Source: NCEH01 sp040049195 (GTDB lineage Bacteria > Pseudomonadota > Alphaproteobacteria > Rhizobiales > Xanthobacteraceae). Taken from it: a stretch of 64,000 nucleotides of DNA. Positions within the stretch are counted from its first letter, which is position 1. The number at the start of each line of letters is the position of its first letter. The stretch is taken from the NCBI RefSeq assembly GCF_040049195.1, contig NZ_JBDZDL010000004.1; one strand, 5' to 3'. Made by a program: the position numbers and the translations under genes. The notes under the pieces are model-generated. The model was not told where the DNA came from and did not search any database. It saw only the letters and a program-made list of their open reading frames with translations. Positions 37,333 through 45,610 of this stretch are shown here, one piece after another.

Positions 37333-37350
37333 ATGTCTTTTATAAGACAT
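37333..37350. promoter_or_regulatory. Palindromic operator in the suyA promoter (site A)
   Basis: ATGTCTTTTATAAGACAT has perfect 7-base arms ATGTCTT/AAGACAT. On the minus strand TTGACC lies about 17 bases before a -10-like element within the palindrome, so a bound protein would block RNA polymerase. Closely related sites occur at 48671-48688 and 49648-49665. The best candidate binder is the GntR/UTRA regulator at 48803-49585 (inference). Confidence 0.6.
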
Positions 37351-37417
37351 AAGATATGATAAAAGGTCAATTGCCTTTATGCGCTGAGGCCGCGCGTGGC
37401 TGCGCGGGCTCGAAAAA

Positions 37418-38416
37418 TCAGTTCCCCGCCTTGTCGTGCATGTTGGCGAAGAACAGCTCTTTCCAGCTCTCCGCGCGACGGCGGATCGCCTTCGTGCGCG
37501 CCATGAAGTCGATATATTGCTGGATGCTCTGTGGCGTTGTGGTGAAGGTCACCTGGGGATCCGTGAGGATCTGTTGAATGAGAGCGAGGTCGCTCGAATC
37601 CTTGGTGAGGCGCACATAGGTGGCGGCAGCGGCGGGCTTGTCGGCGTTTATGATGCCGATCGCCTTTTCCAGGGCGGCAGTGAAAGCCTCGTAGATCTTC
37701 GGATTCTGGTCAACGAAGGAGGAGGCGGCCCAAACGACATTAAAGGTCGAGGGTCCGCCCAGGATATCGAACGTATTCAACACGGTGTGCACGCCCGGCC
37801 GCTTCAGCTCCAGTTCCTGAATCGGGGCGGCGGTGAAATGGGCGGTCACCTGTCCGGCGAACATGGCGGCCATGCCGTCGGGGTGGGACAGGGTGACGGT
37901 GAGCTTGTCGAGATCGTTGCGATGGGCCTCGCCCAATTCCTTTTCCGCAGCCATCTGAAGGAACATGGCCTGCACCGAAACCTTCACCGCTGGCAGGGCG
38001 ATCTTGTCGGCATCGGTGAAGTCCCGCAGCGACTTGATGTTGGGATTGGTGGTGTTCATCAGCAGCGGCATGGAATTCATCGCCGCCACGCCCTTGACCT
38101 GCATCTTGGTGCCTTCGGTCTTCGACCACAGCAGCACCAAAGGCGGCACGCCGCCGGCCGCGAACTGGATGGCGCCGGAGAGGAGCGCGTCGTTCATGGC
38201 GGCGCCGCCGGCGAGCGTCGAATAGCCAACCTTGAGGTCCGGGATGCCGCGCGCGGCCGCTTCCCTTTCCACCAGCTTCTGGTCCTCCATGATCATCAGC
38301 GGCAGATGGCCGAGGCTTGGCTGCCGGGCGATGTGAATCTCCGTCATCTCCGCCGATGCTGCGCTTATGCCTGCCAGCAGGATCGCGGCGGCCAAGATCC
38401 CTCGTGTTCCGAACAT
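37418..38416 (-). CDS. NitT/TauT-family ABC substrate-binding protein (second paralogue of the operon)
   Basis: 332 aa from ATG 38416, with GGGGAG 8 bases upstream. It has a signal peptide (cleavage near ISAASA-EM), then an NMT1-like fold: IARQPSLGHLPLMIMEDQKLVE, ALLSGAIQFAAGG, DADKIALPAVKVSVQAMFLQMAAEK. It is clearly paralogous to the binding protein at 45611-46618, sharing the ELELK, TFN.VW and TTPQ segments. No second permease is nearby, so the two binding proteins probably share one permease/ATPase with different ligands (inference). Confidence 0.87.
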   Translation of the reverse strand: MFGTRGILAAAILLAGISAASAEMTEIHIARQPSLGHLPLMIMEDQKLVEREAAARGIPDLKVGYSTLAGGAAMNDALLSGAIQFAAGGVPPLVLLWSKTEGTKMQVKGVAAMNSMPLLMNTTNPNIKSLRDFTDADKIALPAVKVSVQAMFLQMAAEKELGEAHRNDLDKLTVTLSHPDGMAAMFAGQVTAHFTAAPIQELELKRPGVHTVLNTFDILGGPSTFNVVWAASSFVDQNPKIYEAFTAALEKAIGIINADKPAAAATYVRLTKDSSDLALIQQILTDPQVTFTTTPQSIQQYIDFMARTKAIRRRAESWKELFFANMHDKAGN

Positions 38417-38476
38417 GCGTGTCACTCCCCTTGTTTATTGGTCTTGATGGGTGCGTGCGCGCTGCAGACGGTGCGC

Positions 38477-40111
38477 CTATCCGGGCGCTGCGCGGCGAAT
38501 GACAGGCGCGGGCACGCTCTCGATCATCACATTGATGCAGGCGGGCCTTCCGCTCGCGTGCGCCCGTTCGAGCGCATCGGGCAATTCGTCCGCGCGGGTC
38601 ACGCAGGCGCCGAAGCCACCGAGTGCGGTGACCACCTGGTCATATCGGGTCGGCAGCAGGTCGCAGTGGCGGGCGCGCTCGGCTCCGAAGCTGCGAAGCT
38701 GGATTTGATGCTCGGCATTCCATCGGGCATCGTTTCCGACGACCGCGATGATCGGCAGGCCGTAGCGCACGGCGGTGTCGAACTCCGCCATGTGGAAGCC
38801 GAACGTTCCATCGCCCAGGATCGCCACCACCGGCGCCTGGGGAACGAGCGCCTTGGCGGCGATGGCGAACGGGACGGAGACGCCGATCGTACCGGAGACC
38901 CCATTCACCAGCCGCCTCTCGGCCTTGATCAGGGCCTGCGGCCATTGGCCGATCTCGCCACCGTCGCAGATCAGGGTGCCGCCGGGGTGCCGGTCCAGAA
39001 AGGCGCCGACCGCGCGGCACAATTCCACCGGGTGCACGCGGCCCGGCGCGCCGGTGGTGCGGGTCCAATCCTGCGGGATGTAGCGCAGCGCCTCCTGCAC
39101 CTCGGCGAGCCAGGATCCTTCGTGTCCTGCGCCGGTGAGCGCCATGCCAAGGTCGGCCAAGGTCGGGCGCGGGTCGGCTATGCCGGAGGCCAGCAGGCGC
39201 GGCCCCTTGTCCCGCGCGGCCCGCGCGATCAGCTCGGCGTCGGGATCAAGCACGATGAAAGTACAGGTCTCGGACACGGCGGGCGCATCGCCGAACTTCA
39301 AGGTGAAATCGAGCGCCTTGCCCACCAGGGCGATGACATCCGCCTTCGCAAGAATCTCGGCAAAACTGCCGAGGCTCGGATCGTTGATGCCGCGCGGGCT
39401 CTCCATGCCGATCACCGGAATGCCGGTGGCCGTCTCCAGTGCCAGCATGGCCGCCCGGCCGGAGACGTCGCACAGCGCGGGGCCACAGAGGACCAACGGC
39501 CGCTTCGCCTCGCGCAGCAGATCGGCCGCTTTCGCGAGCAATGCCGGCTCGGCATGGCGTACAGGAAGGGGCGCGGGGGAGGGCGGTGTGAAGCTCGTAG
39601 CGATCACGCTTGCTTCCAGCAGGTCCACCGGCAGGCTGAGATGCACCGGACCCGGCCGTCCTTCCCGCGCGATGCGCACGGCGCGTGCGAGATCCTCTGC
39701 GAGGCCTGCGGTACTGGCGGCGGTCCAGGAGGCCTTGGTCATGGGGCGGGCGATGTCGGCCTGCGCCATTTCTTGGAACGCGCCGCGGCCGAGCTCCCTC
39801 AGGCCGGCATGGCCCGAGAGCAGGAGAACCGGGGATTCCCCACCGAGCGCGGTGAACAGCGCAGCCGCGCCGTTCGAATGGCCCTGGCCTCCGGTCACCA
39901 GGGCGACGCCGACCTCGCCCGTGAGGCGGCCCCAGGCGTCTGCCATATGCACGCAGGCTGCTTCCTGTCGCACGTGGACGATCTCGATCCCGGTCGACAG
40001 AAGCGCGTCGAACACGGGCATGATGTGATTGCCCGACAAGGTGAAGATGCGCGTGACGCCGAGGTTTTCGAGCGTCCGGGCGACGATGTCTGCCCCGCGA
40101 AGCGTGGTCAT
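38477..40111 (-). CDS. Thiamine-diphosphate-dependent enzyme (acetolactate synthase/decarboxylase superfamily)
   Basis: 544 aa from ATG 40111 (GGGAAC upstream). It has the three-domain POX/ALS fold: the catalytic Glu50 in RQEAA that protonates the ThDP ring, a central Rossmann-like domain, and the ThDP-Mg motif GDG at 433-435 to Asn460. It lacks features specific to sulfoacetaldehyde acetyltransferase as I know them. Within a sulfonate operon, a 2-oxo acid decarboxylase (for example acting on sulfopyruvate) is conceivable, but sequence alone fixes only the superfamily. Confidence 0.85.
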   Translation of the reverse strand: MTTLRGADIVARTLENLGVTRIFTLSGNHIMPVFDALLSTGIEIVHVRQEAACVHMADAWGRLTGEVGVALVTGGQGHSNGAAALFTALGGESPVLLLSGHAGLRELGRGAFQEMAQADIARPMTKASWTAASTAGLAEDLARAVRIAREGRPGPVHLSLPVDLLEASVIATSFTPPSPAPLPVRHAEPALLAKAADLLREAKRPLVLCGPALCDVSGRAAMLALETATGIPVIGMESPRGINDPSLGSFAEILAKADVIALVGKALDFTLKFGDAPAVSETCTFIVLDPDAELIARAARDKGPRLLASGIADPRPTLADLGMALTGAGHEGSWLAEVQEALRYIPQDWTRTTGAPGRVHPVELCRAVGAFLDRHPGGTLICDGGEIGQWPQALIKAERRLVNGVSGTIGVSVPFAIAAKALVPQAPVVAILGDGTFGFHMAEFDTAVRYGLPIIAVVGNDARWNAEHQIQLRSFGAERARHCDLLPTRYDQVVTALGGFGACVTRADELPDALERAHASGRPACINVMIESVPAPVIRRAAPG

Positions 40112-40148
40112 GTGGTGTTCCCGCAATGGAGAGGCGCGCGCGCTCGGC

Positions 40149-41879
40149 TTATGCCGCATCGTCGAGCAGGGATTGCCCCGGGCGCACGCGCGTGAACGCA
40201 ACGGGCTCGGTGGTGATGGAAAGACTTTCGCCGTCGCGCCGCACTTTCGTATAGCGCGAGGCCGCGAGGTCGGAGGTCTCAGGAAAATCTTCGCGGAAAT
40301 GCGCGCCTCGGCTGTCCGTGCGCGCGAGCGCCGCGGCGCAGATGGCTTGGCTCACCGACACCAGGTTTTCCAGGTTCAGCCGGTCCATCCAGGTGAGATT
40401 GTAGCGCCGTTCGGCATCCGGCGCTCCGCACCGCGCCACGGCCGCGGCGAGATCCGCGAGGGCAGAACCCGCCCGCCCCAGGCCTTCCGCCGTGCGCAGG
40501 ATGCCAACGTCGTTCCACATGGTGTCGTAAAGCGCGGCGCGAATGGCCGGCAAGTCGCGCGACGGCCGGCCAAGCGGACCGAATGCGCGCTCCAGGCTGC
40601 GGGCCACCGCCTCGCTGTCTGGATCGGCGAAGCTGCCCTCGCGCGTGACGGCTTTCGCCATGGCTTGTCCGGCGAGCCCCCCGAAGACGGTGGAATTGGC
40701 GACGCCGTTTCCACCCAGCCGGTTGGCGCCGTGCACGCCGCCGGTGTCCTCGCCAGCGGCATAGAGGCGGGGCATCTCGGTGCGGCAATCGCCGGCGAAC
40801 TCCACGCCGCCCATCATGTAATGGGCGGTGGGGATCACCTCGACCCGGCCGCCGGCCAGATCGAAGCCGCAATCGGCGCAGCGCTCCACCATGCCTTTGA
40901 AATTCTTCGCGACTTGCGCCGGGCCAAGATGGCTCATCTGAATATGGACGCCGCCATTCTGCGTCGCGTAGCCATCGCGGATGCGGCGGATGATGGAGCG
41001 GCTCACCACGTCGCGCGTCGCGCGCTCGCCGCGCGGGTCGTAGAGATGCATGAAGCGCTCGCCGGTGGAATCCAGCAGCCAGCCTCCGGCCCCGCGCAGC
41101 CCCTCTTCCAGCACCGTGCCGGTCATGCGCGTGTCTTCGCCCGCCAGCAGGCCGGTGGGGTGGAACTGCACCATCTCCATGTCGCGCAGCGGAAGACCCG
41201 CGCGCAAGGCCATGGCGAGGCCGTCGCAGGTCTTGTCGCCCGATGGGGTGTGATACTTGTACATGGTCGGCCCGCCGCCGGTGGCGAGCAGCGTCGCCCG
41301 CGCCCGCACGAACACGGGTTCGCCGGTGCGCATGTCCAGCATGACCACGCCCGCAAGGCCCGAGCCGTCGGCGGCCGGGATCAGGTCCAGAGCCCGGTGA
41401 TCTTCCAACCGCCGCACGTCGCGCCGCCACACCTGCTCGGACAGGCGGTTGATGATTTCGATGCCGGTCAGATCACCCTTGTGCACCGTGCGGTCGAAGG
41501 TCTGCCCGGCAAAGGCCTTCTGGTGGACGCTGCCGTCGGGATTGCGATCGAAGAAGCAGCCGAGTTCGTTCTCAAGCTCGCGGATGCGCACCTGCGCTTC
41601 CGTCACAAGGGTCCAGGCGAGATCCTGGTTGTTGAGCCATTTGCCGCCCTCGATCGTATCCATGAAATGGCGCTCGACGGAATCGCCGGGCGCGAGGGCG
41701 ACATTGTAGCCGCCTTGCACCATGCGGGTGCAGCCGCATTTGCCGAGCAACCCCTTCACTGCCACCGTCACCTCGAGGTCGGGGGCGATTTTCTTGGCAT
41801 GAAGCGCGGCGAACAGGCCGGCGCCGCCGGCGCCGAGGATGAGGATATCGGTTTCCACCATGCGCAGGGCCGGGGTCAT
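40149..41879 (-). CDS. Succinate dehydrogenase/fumarate reductase-like flavoprotein subunit
   Basis: 576 aa. The start overlaps the upstream stop as ATGA (41879). It has dinucleotide motif GAGGAGL, and the dicarboxylate-site residues of SdhA/FrdA are all present: H240 in FHPTG, R286 in ERATRD, H353 in TAHYMMGG and R387 in NRLGGN. The His that covalently binds FAD in SdhA (SHT...QGG) is Cys50 here (GKCGCTRMVQGG), so FAD is probably non-covalent or differently attached. It pairs with the iron-sulfur subunit at 44800-45549. It likely oxidises a succinate-like dicarboxylate. Confidence 0.85.
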   Translation of the reverse strand: MTPALRMVETDILILGAGGAGLFAALHAKKIAPDLEVTVAVKGLLGKCGCTRMVQGGYNVALAPGDSVERHFMDTIEGGKWLNNQDLAWTLVTEAQVRIRELENELGCFFDRNPDGSVHQKAFAGQTFDRTVHKGDLTGIEIINRLSEQVWRRDVRRLEDHRALDLIPAADGSGLAGVVMLDMRTGEPVFVRARATLLATGGGPTMYKYHTPSGDKTCDGLAMALRAGLPLRDMEMVQFHPTGLLAGEDTRMTGTVLEEGLRGAGGWLLDSTGERFMHLYDPRGERATRDVVSRSIIRRIRDGYATQNGGVHIQMSHLGPAQVAKNFKGMVERCADCGFDLAGGRVEVIPTAHYMMGGVEFAGDCRTEMPRLYAAGEDTGGVHGANRLGGNGVANSTVFGGLAGQAMAKAVTREGSFADPDSEAVARSLERAFGPLGRPSRDLPAIRAALYDTMWNDVGILRTAEGLGRAGSALADLAAAVARCGAPDAERRYNLTWMDRLNLENLVSVSQAICAAALARTDSRGAHFREDFPETSDLAASRYTKVRRDGESLSITTEPVAFTRVRPGQSLLDDAA

Positions 41880-42487
41880 TCGCTGGCTCCGATGCTGGCG
41901 AGAACCGCGTCGCGGCGCGCCGCGACTGCGTCCTGGACATTGGCGAACAGCGAGCCGCCGTGGGAATCCATTCCCACCAGAAGGGGGCCGAAATCGCGGA
42001 TGCGGAAGCGCCACAAGCTCTCGGGATGCAGATCGTCCATGTCCACGTCCTCGATCTGCTCGATCCAGGTGGTTTCGAGCGCGGCGGCGCCACCGACAAT
42101 CGCGAGATACGCCCCGCCCAGCTCGCGGAACGCGTCCAGCGTCGCCGGCCCCATGCCGCCCTTGCCGATGATGAGCCGAACGCCCTCGCGCTCCATGAGC
42201 GGCTTGGTGAACCGCTCCATGCGCATGGAGGTCGTGGTGCCGATGCAGAACGGCGTGTAGCCGGCTGGCGCATTCGTCGAGACCGGGACCTTGTGCACGT
42301 TGGGCGCGGTGTGGATGACCGCATGGCCGTTGAGATCCATGCGGGTGCGGCGTCCACGGTCGAACATATGGATCAAGGTCGCGTCGCGGATGCCGTACAG
42401 CGTGCGCCGCAAGGTGACCGTGTCGCCGATCTTCAGGCTGCGCGCCGTATCGGCGTCGATCGGCATGTCGAGGACATGATGGGTCAT
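41876..42487 (-). CDS. Class I fumarase/tartrate dehydratase-type hydro-lyase, beta subunit
   Basis: 203 aa matching the C-terminal domain of Fe-S fumarases (FumA) and TtdB. It has the substrate loop APAGYTPFCIGTTTSMRME and the conserved GKGGMG. It hydrates or dehydrates a dicarboxylate together with the alpha subunit encoded at 42498-43370. It is coupled to the flavoprotein gene by an ATGA overlap. The alpha gene is interrupted, so complex formation is uncertain. Confidence 0.85.
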   Translation of the reverse strand: MTHHVLDMPIDADTARSLKIGDTVTLRRTLYGIRDATLIHMFDRGRRTRMDLNGHAVIHTAPNVHKVPVSTNAPAGYTPFCIGTTTSMRMERFTKPLMEREGVRLIIGKGGMGPATLDAFRELGGAYLAIVGGAAALETTWIEQIEDVDMDDLHPESLWRFRIRDFGPLLVGMDSHGGSLFANVQDAVAARRDAVLASIGASE

Positions 42488-42497
42488 GGGGCGATCC

Positions 42498-43370
42498 TCA
42501 GCTGAAGGCGATGCCGCCGGGTGTCAGGGTTGCCAGGGCGCGCCGCGCCGAATGGCATTGGATGTTCACGGCCACGGGGTTCTGCGTGATGTGCGTCGCC
42601 GCCACCTCCACATGCACCGCGAAGCTGGTGGAGCGTCCGCCAAGCCCCTGAGGACCGATGCCCAATTCGTTCACCGCCTGCGACAGCTCCGCCTCGATCT
42701 TCGCGCCTTCCTCGTCGGAGCAGACGGTGCGCAGGGGCCGCGTGGCGGCGATCTTGGCGAGGTGCATACACAGGTCCGAGGTCCCGCCAAGCCCGACGCC
42801 GACGATGGTGGGCGGGCAGACGCGGCCGCCCAGTTCCACCACCCGGTCGATGACGAAGCGCTTCGCTGCCTTGATGCCGTCGGAGGGCAACAGCATCTTT
42901 AGGAACGACCCGTTCTCCGAGCCCGACCCCTTGGGGATCATCTCGATGCCCACGGTCTACTCGCGGGTGTCGAAATCCACATGGATGATGGGCACGCGAA
43001 TGCCGCAGGAGGTCTGGTCGTTCTTGCGGGTGATGGGATGGACCACCGAGGAGCGCAGCGAGTTTTCCTTGGTCGCCCGCTCGCAGCCGCGCCGGATCGC
43101 CGCTTTCAGCTCGGCCCCGTCGAAGGTCACGTTTCGGCCGATGGTGACGTTGTAGATGGGAATGCCGGTGTCCTGGCAGAGGATATTCTTGGTGCGCTCG
43201 GCGACCGCGATATTCTCCACCATGGTACCAAGAATGGTCTTGCCCGTGGCGTCGGTCTCGGTCTGCACGAGGGTCTTGAAGCCGGCCTTGATATCCGGCG
43301 GCAGGATCTTGAGGGCCTGCACGTACAGTGCCGCGCAGACGTCCTCGACTTCTCCGATGTCCAATTCCAT
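42498..43370 (-). pseudogene. Class I fumarase/tartrate dehydratase-type hydro-lyase, alpha subunit, split by an in-frame TAG
   Basis: Two same-frame pieces together match one alpha subunit (about 290 aa). 43370-42957 (137 aa) has LCQDTGIPIY (cluster Cys65) and ends DFDTRE. 42953-42498 (151 aa) resumes VGIEMIPKGSGSENGSF with CPPTIVGVGLGG. Only TAG (42959-42957) and one codon separate them, so a single substitution (for example TGG to TAG) explains the break. GTG at 42953 could allow re-initiation and assembly from two halves. It could also be a sequencing error or suppression. Strong ribosome-binding site TAGGAG before 43370. Confidence 0.75.
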
Positions 43371-43380
43371 GGGATCACTC

Positions 43381-44121
43381 CTAAATCAGAAAAAGCACGC
43401 CCGAGGCGAGGATCATCGCGGCGAGCATCTGCTTGAAGCGCACCTCGTCGAGATGCCCGTAGATGCGCAGTCCCACGAAGGCGCCGATACACAGCGGCGG
43501 AAGCGCGAGAAAGAACAGAACGATACCGTTCTGATCGATGGCGAACATGCCGACCAACGCCAGCGTGAGGATGTGGGCGAACAGGATGAAGGGCTGGTAG
43601 ACCCCCCGCGCGACCGGCTTCGGCCAGCCCCGCAGCTGCGTCCAGATGGTGGGCAGGACGCCGGAATAGCCCCCGAGACCGCCCAATATTCCGCCGAAGA
43701 AGCCAACCGCCGCATCCGCCGCTCGCCCTCCGCCGGAGACATGGGGCAGGCGCGGCGCGAGCAGGGCATAGATTCCGTAAAGCGCCATCCCGGCGCCGAG
43801 CGCGAGCTTGAGGGAGGCGGAATCCACGCGCGTCAGCATCATGACGCCGATGGGAACGCCGATCAGCGCGCCCAGCAGGAAGGGGGTGAGGCGCACCCCC
43901 TCGATGGATTGGCGGATCGGCCAGACCAGGGTGATGTGAAGAAGCGTGCCGCAGGCAACGATCAAGGCCGTGGTCTGGATGGGGTCGAGGGCATGCAGCC
44001 AGATCGCCGAGGCCGCGATGGCGAAGGCAAAGCCCGCGCCGCCCGCCGCAAGCGCGCCGATGAACGCGCCGGCCCACAGGACGGAAAGGGTGGCGAGGGG
44101 CACGCCGAACATCATCGTCAT
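43381..44121 (-). CDS. Sulfite exporter TauE/SafE-family membrane protein
   Basis: 246 aa, about eight hydrophobic segments in two similar halves, as in the TauE/SafE (DUF81) family. The first half has AGAFIGALAAGGAGFAFA and the second GFFGGILGGLGGYSGVLP. Start ATG 44121 overlaps the preceding stop. Members export sulfite or sulfoacetate during organosulfonate degradation. Its location upstream of suyAB in the same operon supports sulfite efflux, but other family members move unrelated anions. Confidence 0.83.
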   Translation of the reverse strand: MTMMFGVPLATLSVLWAGAFIGALAAGGAGFAFAIAASAIWLHALDPIQTTALIVACGTLLHITLVWPIRQSIEGVRLTPFLLGALIGVPIGVMMLTRVDSASLKLALGAGMALYGIYALLAPRLPHVSGGGRAADAAVGFFGGILGGLGGYSGVLPTIWTQLRGWPKPVARGVYQPFILFAHILTLALVGMFAIDQNGIVLFFLALPPLCIGAFVGLRIYGHLDEVRFKQMLAAMILASGVLFLI

Positions 44122-44477
44122 GCCCCGCTCAGCAGAAACGCGAGGCCTATCGCGGCCGCAGCAGCGCAGCATGCGCCCACGAGCGCACCGGTGCGGGTGC
44201 GCAGAGACAGCCATTCTATGGCCAGCACCCGCAGCCCGAGCGCCATGTGCAGCGCGAGCGCGCTCACCATGCCCCATTCGGCGATCCGCACGGGCCAGTA
44301 GTGGGTGATCTGGAGGAAGGATTCGAGCTTGTCCGCGCCGCCGAGGGCCGTGCCGAGGGCAATGAAATGCATCGGCAGAAAAACCGCCAGCGCGACGCCG
44401 GAGGCGCGATGCAGGACGGCAGCGAGGAAGCCGGGCTTGCGACGGGATGCGCGCAGATGCGTGTGGGCGATGCTCAT
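44118..44477 (-). CDS. Succinate dehydrogenase/fumarate reductase-like membrane anchor subunit (cytochrome b type)
   Basis: 119 aa with three hydrophobic helices and candidate haem-ligand His in HRASGVALAVFLPMHF and HMALGLRVL, as in SdhC/SdhD. The start at 44477 overlaps the preceding anchor gene by 4 bases. It would anchor the flavoprotein/iron-sulfur pair and pass electrons to quinone. Confidence 0.8.
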   Translation of the reverse strand: MSIAHTHLRASRRKPGFLAAVLHRASGVALAVFLPMHFIALGTALGGADKLESFLQITHYWPVRIAEWGMVSALALHMALGLRVLAIEWLSLRTRTGALVGACCAAAAAIGLAFLLSGA

Positions 44478-44803
44478 GGCCGGTACACCGCGAACGCCGC
44501 CCGAAGGCCGAGCACGAGGATCAGCAGGCAGAACGCCACCATGGCGAGATCGAGCGAGCGCCCACGCCAGGTGGTCCATTCGCGCAGCACGCTGCGCAGG
44601 CCGATGGGCGCGTGGATGGACGCGGCCACGACGAACAGGGCGTAGAACGCCAGGAACCAGCGGTTGCCGTTTGTGCGGGCGAGGATTTCCCCGGCCGACA
44701 ACCCGCCGCGTACGGCATAGATCATCGTTGCCAGATGCACGCTGACGGCCACCGCGAGGACGAGGGCGGTGGCGCGCTGGGCAAGGTAGAGCATGGGTGT
44801 CAT
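44474..44803 (-). CDS. Succinate dehydrogenase/fumarate reductase-like membrane anchor subunit
   Basis: 109 aa with three hydrophobic helices, beginning LYLAQRATALVLAVAVSVHL, with His in the first helix and in SIHAPIGLRSVL as candidate haem ligands. The start at 44803 (ATG) overlaps the iron-sulfur subunit stop; an ATG at 44794 is possible. It is the second anchor of the four-subunit complex. Confidence 0.8.
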   Translation of the reverse strand: MTPMLYLAQRATALVLAVAVSVHLATMIYAVRGGLSAGEILARTNGNRWFLAFYALFVVAASIHAPIGLRSVLREWTTWRGRSLDLAMVAFCLLILVLGLRAAFAVYRP

Positions 44804-45549
44804 CGTCCGCCTTTCCAGATCCGCTTCGCGGTGGCGCGCTTCAGGCCTGCGATGGAAAAGGTCGGCGTGAGGCCCTTGGGGCAGAATTCGGTGCAGCTCA
44901 TGTGGCTGTGGCAGGAGTGGCAGCCCGCATCGCCCGAAACCGCAGCAAGCCGCGCATCCTGCCCCCGGTCACGCACGTCATTGACCAGTGTCCAGGCGCG
45001 GTTGAGGGCCGCGGGTCCAAGATAGTCCGGGTTCCACGAGACCACGTCGCACGCGGAATAGCAGACGCCGCAATTGATGCATTCGATGCCGGCATCCGCC
45101 TCTTGGCGCTCCGGCGCGCTGGGCGCCACGGGGATGAAATCCGCCGCAGGCTGCGCACCCGGCTCGAAATAGCCGTGGGCCTGCGTCCATTTCTGGAAAA
45201 ACGGCTCCATCTCGACGGCGAGATCCTTCACCACCGGCAGGTTGCGCAGGGGTTCCAAGGTCAGCAGGCCGTTCTCCTCGACCTGCGCGACGCGGGTGCG
45301 GCACGTCCAGCGCGGGCGGCCGTTCACGATCATGGCGCAGGAGCCGCACATGCCCACGCGGCAGGCAAAACGATAGGCGAGGGTCGGGTCCTGCTCGCGC
45401 TGGATCTCGGTGACGACGTCGAGCACCGTCTGGTTGGCGCGCCGGGGCGTGGCGAAATCCTGGAATCCGCCCGCCTCGGCTCCGCGCCAGACGCGCACTG
45501 TGAGGTCCCCGTCGGGGAGCGCGGTTTCGGTGGAGATTCGAGTGTTCAT
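44800..45549 (-). CDS. Succinate dehydrogenase/fumarate reductase-like iron-sulfur subunit
   Basis: 249 aa from ATG 45549. The N-terminal 2Fe-2S ferredoxin domain has CRVGMCGSC and the later Cys in RWTCRT. The C-terminal domain has CINCGVCYSAC and a second cluster motif around CHSHMSCTEFCPKG, as in SdhB/FrdB. It carries electrons from the flavoprotein (40149-41879) to the membrane anchors. The flavoprotein gene is separated from it by the exporter and hydratase genes, an unusual order. Confidence 0.88.
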   Translation of the reverse strand: MNTRISTETALPDGDLTVRVWRGAEAGGFQDFATPRRANQTVLDVVTEIQREQDPTLAYRFACRVGMCGSCAMIVNGRPRWTCRTRVAQVEENGLLTLEPLRNLPVVKDLAVEMEPFFQKWTQAHGYFEPGAQPAADFIPVAPSAPERQEADAGIECINCGVCYSACDVVSWNPDYLGPAALNRAWTLVNDVRDRGQDARLAAVSGDAGCHSCHSHMSCTEFCPKGLTPTFSIAGLKRATAKRIWKGGR

Positions 45550-45610
45550 CGTTCTTCTTCGGTTCGAATGGGGGCTGCCGGCGGCGGCCCGTTGCACCGG
45601 CGAACGGCGG

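Noticed and set aside
40149..45549. The housekeeping succinate dehydrogenase and fumarase of the TCA cycle
   Set aside because: Gene order is broken by an exporter and hydratase genes, the FAD-linking His is missing, and the cluster is tied to a sulfonate-type transporter. A separate core sdh operon is expected elsewhere in the genome.
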